Source of the DNA: Streptomyces sp. SA15
Lineage (GTDB): Bacteria; Actinomycetota; Actinomycetes; Streptomycetales; Streptomycetaceae
Assembly (NCBI RefSeq): GCF_002291145.1
Contig: NZ_NTGE01000080.1
Coordinates: forward strand, 62,001-126,000
Direction of reading: 5' to 3'
Length of the DNA: 64,000 nucleotides
Below, piece by piece: positions 59,044 through 64,000 of the stretch. The translations under genes and the position numbers were made by a program. The notes under the pieces were generated by a model. It saw nothing but the letters and a program-made list of their open reading frames with translations, searched no databases and was not told the origin of the DNA. Each line of letters starts with the position of its first letter. The first letter of the stretch is position 1.

Positions 59044-59991
59044 TCAGGGACGATTGGTGAGGTAGCCGCCCATGGAGGTGAAGTACTCGGTACCGGTCAA
59101 CTCCCGCCCGTCCTCCGTCCGTACGCGGGTGATGGCCAGGCCGTGGTTGCGGCCGGTACGGGCGTCGGCCCCGGCGACGATCACCACGCCCTCGCCCTCG
59201 CGGTAGAAGATCCGGCCGGGAGTACCGCCGTAGCGGCCCTGGGACACCACGGCGGCGAGGACCTCGAGTCGCTTGCCCTTGTGGAACGTGAAAGCGCTCG
59301 GGTACGGGTCGGACTGGGCGCGGATCAGGCGCTCGAGATCCTCCGCGGGCCAGTTCCAGTCGATGCGGCTGTCCTCGATGGACCGCTTGTGGAAGAAGCT
59401 GGCCCGGGACCGGTCCTGCTGGGTGAACTCCGTCTGCCCGGCGGCGATCAGATCGAGCGCGCCGGTGGTGACCGGGGCGATGAGGTCGACGGTCTTGTGG
59501 AAGAGGTCGGTGGCGGTGTCCGTCGGCCCGACCGGCACCGCCTCCTGCCGGACGATGTCGCCGGCGTCGAGTTCGTCGTTCATCATGTGCGCGGTGACGC
59601 CCACTTCGGGCTCGCCGTTGATCAGAGCCCAGATCAGCGGGGAGAAGCCGGCGTACTTCGGCAGCAGCGCGTCGTGCACGTTCAGCGTGCCGTGGCGAGG
59701 GAGGCCGAAGATGCGCGGGGGGATCCACGTCCGCCAGTTGTTGGCCACGATGATGTCCGGGTCGGCCTCCTTGAGGCGCTGGAACAACTCGTCGTCGTCA
59801 GGGCGGTTGCGGATCAGTACCGGGACGCCGTGCTCTTCGGCGAGGTCGGCGACGGAGTCGCTCCAGATCTTCTCGTACGCGTGCTCGCTCTTGGGGTGCG
59901 TCACGACCAGCACCACGTCGTGTTCGGAGTCCAGGAGGGCTTGCAGGGTGCGGTGCCCCCAGGTCTGGTAACCGAACATGACGACCCGCAT
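59044..59991 (-). CDS. cchA: Hydroxyornithine formyltransferase (coelichelin CchA-like)
   Basis: A 315-residue protein. The formyl_trans fold (about 1-180) contains NNWRTWIPPRIFGLPRHGTL, NVHDALLPKYAGFSPLIWAL with the Asn-His-Asp active site (N-V-H-D), and HMMNDELDAGDIV. The C-terminal OB-like domain resembles methionyl-tRNA formyltransferase. In coelichelin biosynthesis CchA formylates N5-hydroxyornithine. ATG 59991 with AGGAGG 7 bases upstream. Divergent from the ornithine hydroxylase, with iron boxes between. Confidence 0.9.
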   Translation of the reverse strand: MRVVMFGYQTWGHRTLQALLDSEHDVVLVVTHPKSEHAYEKIWSDSVADLAEEHGVPVLIRNRPDDDELFQRLKEADPDIIVANNWRTWIPPRIFGLPRHGTLNVHDALLPKYAGFSPLIWALINGEPEVGVTAHMMNDELDAGDIVRQEAVPVGPTDTATDLFHKTVDLIAPVTTGALDLIAAGQTEFTQQDRSRASFFHKRSIEDSRIDWNWPAEDLERLIRAQSDPYPSAFTFHKGKRLEVLAAVVSQGRYGGTPGRIFYREGEGVVIVAGADARTGRNHGLAITRVRTEDGRELTGTEYFTSMGGYLTNRP

Positions 59992-60027
59992 GGGGTTCCT
60001 CCTCAGCGTAGAGATTGCCTCGGCAAG

Positions 60028-60046
60028 TAAAGCAAGGCTTACCTTA
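60028..60046. promoter_or_regulatory. Iron box 1 (DmdR/IdeR site) on cchA side
   Basis: TAAAGCAAGGCTTACCTTA matches the Streptomyces iron-box consensus TTAGGTTAGGCTCACCTAA at about 13 of 19 positions, 37 bases upstream of cchA. Confidence 0.7.
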
Positions 60047-60132
60047 GCCCGCAACGGGCATGTATAACGCCTCAGTTGAGCGGACGTCCGGTCTCCGGTC
60101 GTCCGGTTTGTCCTGTCGACACCCTCACAGGT

Positions 60133-60151
60133 TTAGCTTAGGCTCACCTAA
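60133..60151. promoter_or_regulatory. Iron box 2 (DmdR/IdeR site) on cchB side
   Basis: TTAGCTTAGGCTCACCTAA differs from the iron-box consensus at one position, 87 bases before cchB. Repression by Fe-loaded DmdR1 is expected. Confidence 0.9.
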
Positions 60152-60237
60152 GTTCCGTGGTGTGCCGCTTCGTCGGCTTCCCCACCTTTCGTACTTCCCG
60201 CGGCTGACAGGCGGCTGCCCCGCACGATGGGAGTGAC

Positions 60238-61593
60238 ATGTCACAGGTTTTTCCTGGTGACGCACCACCGGTCCACGACCTCATTGGCATCGGCTTCGGA
60301 CCATCCAATGTGGCCATGGCGATCGCACTCAGCGAGCACAACGCACGCGTCGGCGGGCAGGAGGCGATCACGGCTCACTTCTTCGAGCAGCAGCCACGCT
60401 TCGGCTGGCACCGCGGCATGCTCATCGACGACGCGACCATGCAGGTGTCCTTCCTCAAGGACCTGGTGACGCTCCGGAACCCGGCCAGCGAGTTCAGCTT
60501 CCTCTGCTACCTCAAAAGCAAGGGACGGCTGATCGACTTCATCAACCACAAGAACCTCTTCCCGCTCCGCGTGGAGTTCCACGACTACTTCGAGTGGGCC
60601 GCGGCCAAGGTCGAGGACATGGTCTCCTACGGCCACGAGGTCGTCGGCGTCGCGCCCGTCGTCCGCGACGGAGCCGTGGAGTACCTGGAGGTGACGGTCC
60701 GGGCGGGGGAGGGTCTCGCGGTCCACCGCGCCCGCAACCTCGTCATCGGTACCGGTCTGCGTCCTCTCATGCCGGAGGGCGTGGAGCGCGGCGACCGCGT
60801 CTGGCACAACTCCGAACTCCTGGCGAAGGTCGAGGAATTGGAGGGCACCTCGCCCTCCCGGTTCATCGTCGTGGGCGCCGGGCAGAGTGCCGCCGAGAAT
60901 GTCGCCTACCTGCACCGCCGCTTCCCCCAGGCCGAGGTCTGCGCGGTCTTCTCCCGCTACGGCTACAGTCCCGCCGACGACAGCAGCTTCGCCAACCGGA
61001 TCTTCGACCCCGAGGCGGTCGACGAGTACTTCGCCGCGCCCGAGAACGTCAAGCGCCGGCTGATGGACTACCACGGCAACACCAACTACTCCGTGGTGGA
61101 CATCGACCTGATCGACGACCTGTACCGGCAGGCGTACCAGGAGAAGGTCCTCGGCACCGAGCGGCTGCGCTTCCTCAACGTGTCCCGGCTCGTCGACGTC
61201 AAGGAGGCCCCGGCAAACGTCCGTGCCACCGTGAAATCCCTGGTCACCGGCGAGGAGACGTCCCTGGACGCGGACGTCGTGGTCTTCGCCACCGGCTACA
61301 GTCCTGCCGACCCCATCGGCCTCCTCGGCGAGGTCGCGGACCGCTGCCTCCGTGACGACGAGGGCCGCGTCCGCGTCGAGCGCGACTACCGCATCGCGAC
61401 GGACCCCGGCCTGCGCTGCGGCATCTACCTGCAGGGCGGCACGGAGCACACGCACGGCATCACGTCGTCTCTGCTCTCCAACACCGCCATCAGGGTCGGC
61501 GAGATCCTGGACTCGCTCCTCGACCGGGGCCGCAAGTCCGCTTCCGACGAGGCCCGGACGGTCGCCGACGGAACCGGTAGCGCTGCGCGTTAG
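60238..61593 (+). CDS. cchB: L-ornithine N5-monooxygenase (CchB-like)
   Basis: A 451-residue flavoprotein. FAD motif GIGFGPSNVAMAIAL (17-31), substrate loop MQVSFLKDLVTLRNP, NADPH motif VVGAGQSAAENVAYL (about 211-225) and C-terminal ATGYSP with the LQGGTEHTHGITSSLLS ending of SidA/PvdA hydroxylases. It makes N5-hydroxyornithine for the hydroxamate groups. ATG 60238 with GGGAG 6-10 bases upstream. First gene of the rightward cch operon. Confidence 0.94.
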   Translation: MSQVFPGDAPPVHDLIGIGFGPSNVAMAIALSEHNARVGGQEAITAHFFEQQPRFGWHRGMLIDDATMQVSFLKDLVTLRNPASEFSFLCYLKSKGRLIDFINHKNLFPLRVEFHDYFEWAAAKVEDMVSYGHEVVGVAPVVRDGAVEYLEVTVRAGEGLAVHRARNLVIGTGLRPLMPEGVERGDRVWHNSELLAKVEELEGTSPSRFIVVGAGQSAAENVAYLHRRFPQAEVCAVFSRYGYSPADDSSFANRIFDPEAVDEYFAAPENVKRRLMDYHGNTNYSVVDIDLIDDLYRQAYQEKVLGTERLRFLNVSRLVDVKEAPANVRATVKSLVTGEETSLDADVVVFATGYSPADPIGLLGEVADRCLRDDEGRVRVERDYRIATDPGLRCGIYLQGGTEHTHGITSSLLSNTAIRVGEILDSLLDRGRKSASDEARTVADGTGSAAR

Positions 61594-61678
61594 CTCCGCT
61601 GGTGGGGCCGTACTACGTCCGCGGGCCGTCTGTGGCTGGTCGCGCCCGCGTGGCGGAGCCGCATATCGAGACGGCCCC

Positions 61679-61695
61679 GCGCCCCTTTGGGGCGC
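61679..61695 (+). terminator. Small hairpin between cchB and cchC
   Basis: GCGCCCC (61679-61685) and GGGGCGC (61689-61695) with a TTT loop; probably a partial terminator or mRNA-stability element within the operon. Confidence 0.5.
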
Positions 61696-61733
61696 TGCCG
61701 TTCCCGTTGATCAAAGGGATAACGTACGTCGAC

Positions 61734-62792
61734 ATGGGCACGACTGCAGTGGAGCGCCCCGCGCCCAGGGGCACAACAGAGGCCCGTCGGCGGCGGGTTG
61801 TGGGTTTGGGCACGCTTGTGGTGATCCTCGTGGTCGCGGGGGCGGTGTCGTTGGCCGTCGGTGCGCGCGCGTTGAGTCCCGCCGAGGTGTGGCACGGGTT
61901 GTTCGCGGCGCCGGACTCCGACCAGCGGCTCACCGAGATCAGGCTCATCGTGCAGACCGTGCGGGTGCCCCGGACGGTGCTCGCGATCGTGGCGGGCATC
62001 GCCCTCGGGATCGGCGGGGCGTTGATCCAGGGGTACACACGCAACCCGATCGCCGACACGGGCCTGCTGGGCGTGAACACCGGCGCCTCGTTCGCCGTGG
62101 TGTCGGTGATCGCCCTGTTCGGGTTCTCCAACCCGTTCCAGTACGTCTGGTTCGCCTTCCTGGGGGCGGCGGTCGCCGGTGTCGTCGTGTTCGGTCTGGC
62201 GAGCATCGGCCGGGGCGCCGGCAACCCGTTGACGCTCGCACTGGCCGGGCAGGGGATCACGGTGTTCCTGCTGGCGATGACCACGGCGGTCGCGCTGTCG
62301 AACCAGGCGTCACTGAACGCGCTGCGGTTCTGGAACGCGGGCTCCGTGGCCGGTGTCGGATTCGACGTCATCTGGCCGGTGGCCGCGTTCATCGCGGTCG
62401 GGTTGGTGCTGGCACTGACCACGCTGCCCGCGATCAACCTGCTCAACCTGGGTGACGACGTGGCGCGGGGGCTGGGCGTGAACATCGCGCTGAGCCGGAC
62501 CATCGGCATCACCGCCATCACCCTGCTGGCGGGCGCGGCGACGGCGGCGTGCGGCCCCATCGCCTTTCTCGGGCTCATGGTGGCCCACGTGGCCCGGTAT
62601 CTGACCGGGCCGGACTATCGCTGGCTGGTGCCGTACGCCGGTCTGCTCGGAGCCATCATCCTTCTGTTCTGCGACATCGTGGGGCGCCTGGTGGTGCGGC
62701 CGGGTGAGTTGGACGCGGGCGTCGTCGTCGCTCTGCTCGGCGCACCGTTCTTCGCGGTTCTGGTGTGGCGCGGAAAGTTCAAGAACGCATGA
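61734..62792 (+). CDS. cchC: Siderophore ABC transporter permease (FecCD), CchC-like
   Basis: A 352-residue protein with about ten membrane helices. GGALIQGYTRNPIADTGLLGVNTGASFAVV is the FecCD signature, and the C-terminal GPIAFLGLMVAHVARYLTGPDYRW the coupling region to the ATPase. ATG 61734 lacks a strong ribosome site. Imports ferri-coelichelin or a related hydroxamate. Overlaps the next permease by four bases. Confidence 0.92.
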   Translation: MGTTAVERPAPRGTTEARRRRVVGLGTLVVILVVAGAVSLAVGARALSPAEVWHGLFAAPDSDQRLTEIRLIVQTVRVPRTVLAIVAGIALGIGGALIQGYTRNPIADTGLLGVNTGASFAVVSVIALFGFSNPFQYVWFAFLGAAVAGVVVFGLASIGRGAGNPLTLALAGQGITVFLLAMTTAVALSNQASLNALRFWNAGSVAGVGFDVIWPVAAFIAVGLVLALTTLPAINLLNLGDDVARGLGVNIALSRTIGITAITLLAGAATAACGPIAFLGLMVAHVARYLTGPDYRWLVPYAGLLGAIILLFCDIVGRLVVRPGELDAGVVVALLGAPFFAVLVWRGKFKNA

Positions 62793-63871
62793 ACGGGACA
62801 GACGTGAAGCCGAACGGGGCAGACGTGAAGCCATCGGTGGCACCGGGCGTGCGGCTCGGCCACGTGTCGTTCGTATGGCGGCCCTGGATCGTGTGCGTCA
62901 CGCTGCTGCTGGCGGCGGCGGCCTTCCTGGTGTTCTGCGTGTCCATCGGCGTCGGGGACTTCCCCATCGGTCTGTCCCGGGTGCTCGCCACGATCCTCGG
63001 CCGGGGGGAGCAGGTCGACGAGTTCGTGATCATGGATCTGCGGATGCCGCGTGCCCTGGCCGGGCTCATCGTGGGGATCGCGCTGGGGGTGTCCGGGGCG
63101 ATCACGCAGTCCATCGCGCGCAATCCGCTGGCCAGCCCGGACATTCTGGGGATCACCGGGGGCGCCAGCGCGGTCGCGGTGTTCCTGGTGACGGTGTCGG
63201 GCGGGACCGCCGCGGCGATCGTCAACTCCGTCGGCCTGTCCGCGGCGGCCCTCGCGGGCGGTCTCGGTACGGGTCTGCTGGTGTACTTCCTGGCGTGGCG
63301 GCGCGGGATCGACGGCTTCCGGCTCATCCTCATCGGCATCTCGGTGAGCGCCGTGATGGAGGCGATCACGACCTGGCTGCTGGTCACGGCCGACATCAGG
63401 GACGTGGCCCAGGCCCAGGCGTGGCTGGTCGGCTCGCTGGACGACCGCTCCTGGGGCGAGGTCCGCATCGCGCTCTGGGGCACGCTCGTCCTCATGGTCG
63501 TCGTCTCGTGCGTCGCGTTCCAGTTCAAGCCGATGCACTTCGGCGACGAGGTCGCCGCGGGCCTCGGCGTCCGGTACTCGACGGTGCGGGCGGTCATGCT
63601 GTTGTGCGCTGTGCTGCTGGCTGGAGTGGCCGTCAGTGCGGCGGGCCCGGTCCCGTTCGTCGCGCTGGTCGCTCCGCAGGTGGCGATGCGTCTGACGAGG
63701 TACCCGACACCGCCGATGGTGGCCTCCGGCATGGTGGGAGCGCTGCTGCTGATCGGCTCGGACCTGGTCGCGCGCACGGCTCTGCCGATCACTCTCCCGG
63801 TCGGCGTGGTCACCGCCGCGATCGGCGGCCCCTTCCTCGTCTATCTGCTGGTGCGGGCGAACCTCAGATAG
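62789..63871 (+). CDS. cchD: Siderophore ABC transporter permease (FecCD), CchD-like
   Basis: A 360-residue protein with about nine or ten helices. GVSGAITQSIARNPLASPDILGITGGASAV is the FecCD signature, and AGPVPFVALVAPQVAMRLT the ATPase-coupling helix. A 30-residue hydrophilic N-terminus has two VKP repeats. ATG 62789 overlaps the cchC stop (ATGA). Confidence 0.93.
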   Translation: MNGTDVKPNGADVKPSVAPGVRLGHVSFVWRPWIVCVTLLLAAAAFLVFCVSIGVGDFPIGLSRVLATILGRGEQVDEFVIMDLRMPRALAGLIVGIALGVSGAITQSIARNPLASPDILGITGGASAVAVFLVTVSGGTAAAIVNSVGLSAAALAGGLGTGLLVYFLAWRRGIDGFRLILIGISVSAVMEAITTWLLVTADIRDVAQAQAWLVGSLDDRSWGEVRIALWGTLVLMVVVSCVAFQFKPMHFGDEVAAGLGVRYSTVRAVMLLCAVLLAGVAVSAAGPVPFVALVAPQVAMRLTRYPTPPMVASGMVGALLLIGSDLVARTALPITLPVGVVTAAIGGPFLVYLLVRANLR

Positions 63872-63908
63872 CTGATACAAAGTTAGGCGGACCAAATGAG
63901 GGGGCCCT

Positions 63909-64000
63909 GTGGTCGCTCAGCACATCACCGAGATCGAGTCCCGGGTCGATGACGCCTCACGGCTGGCAGCCAGGGGCATCACGGTCGGGTACGGCGGCCG
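63909..64000 (+). CDS. cchE: Start of siderophore ABC transporter ATPase, 3' cut by window edge
   Basis: GTG 63909 with GAGGGGG upstream opens VVAQHITEIESRVDDASRLA, ARGITVGYGGR, the segment just before Walker A in FecE-type ATPases. The frame runs off the right edge. Position matches cchE after cchC-cchD. Confidence 0.75.
   Translation, partial: MVAQHITEIESRVDDASRLAARGITVGYGG

Overview
The window is high-GC actinobacterial chromosome, almost certainly Streptomyces. The evidence is the codon bias, frequent GTG starts and tight ATGA/GTGA stop-start overlaps, a Streptomyces-type gas-vesicle operon, and a coelichelin-type (cch) siderophore locus. No rRNA, tRNA or CRISPR array was seen. The gene content is accessory in character, and several degraded gene remnants are present.

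Layout. 1-12 kb is a mosaic of small resistance, redox and regulatory units. It holds an ABC-F protein behind an attenuator-like leader peptide, a sulfotransferase, a MarR-centred unit (GNAT/Fe-S pair, marR, small ORF plus pyruvate oxidase) with five matching operators, and an SRPBCC-ArsR pair with palindromic operators. VOC and maleylpyruvate-isomerase-like proteins and at least four gene remnants are also here. 12.4-14 kb encodes a lone cytochrome P450. 14-20.3 kb is an alpha-glucoside system: lipoprotein, two permeases and a GH13 alpha-glucosidase on the minus strand, with a divergent LacI regulator. An FAD monooxygenase and a GH43 glycosidase with two perfect LacI-type operators follow. 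23.4-27.4 kb is a minus-strand gas-vesicle operon (gvpO-A-F-G-J-L-S-K) with a 56-residue upstream protein. 27.4-32 kb has a small membrane protein, a secreted cysteine-repeat protein, an orphan solute-binding-domain protein and a MarR/DHA2 efflux pair.

32.3-52.3 kb is the most striking part: an aromatic-degradation island. It carries an OB-fold/DUF35 protein, a CoA-transferase and a glutaryl-CoA-dehydrogenase-like enzyme; a two-component flavin monooxygenase with a divergent AraC regulator; and a 3-hydroxyacyl-CoA dehydrogenase. A run of enolase paralogue, extradiol dioxygenase, carboxymuconolactone decarboxylase-like protein and Zn-alcohol dehydrogenase follows. Then come an FMN reductase, a LacI regulator, an FAH-family hydrolase, an aromatic-acid MFS transporter, and an operon of 2-hydroxyacid dehydrogenase, APH-fold kinase and cupin. 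Five near-identical operators (TGCTAWCGWTAGCA type) precede five of these transcription units, including the LacI gene itself, so the eastern part appears to be one local regulon. The enolase paralogue lacks two conserved active-site residues and has no obvious place in known meta-cleavage pathways.

52.3-59 kb contains a secreted His-rich peptide, a second XRE/MltR-type regulator, two SDR enzymes, a CPBP protease, a YceI-like protein and long gene-free or degraded stretches. 59-64 kb is the start of a coelichelin-type cluster: formyltransferase, ornithine N5-hydroxylase, two FecCD permeases and the first codons of the ATPase. Iron boxes lie in the divergent promoter, and the NRPS is expected beyond the right edge.
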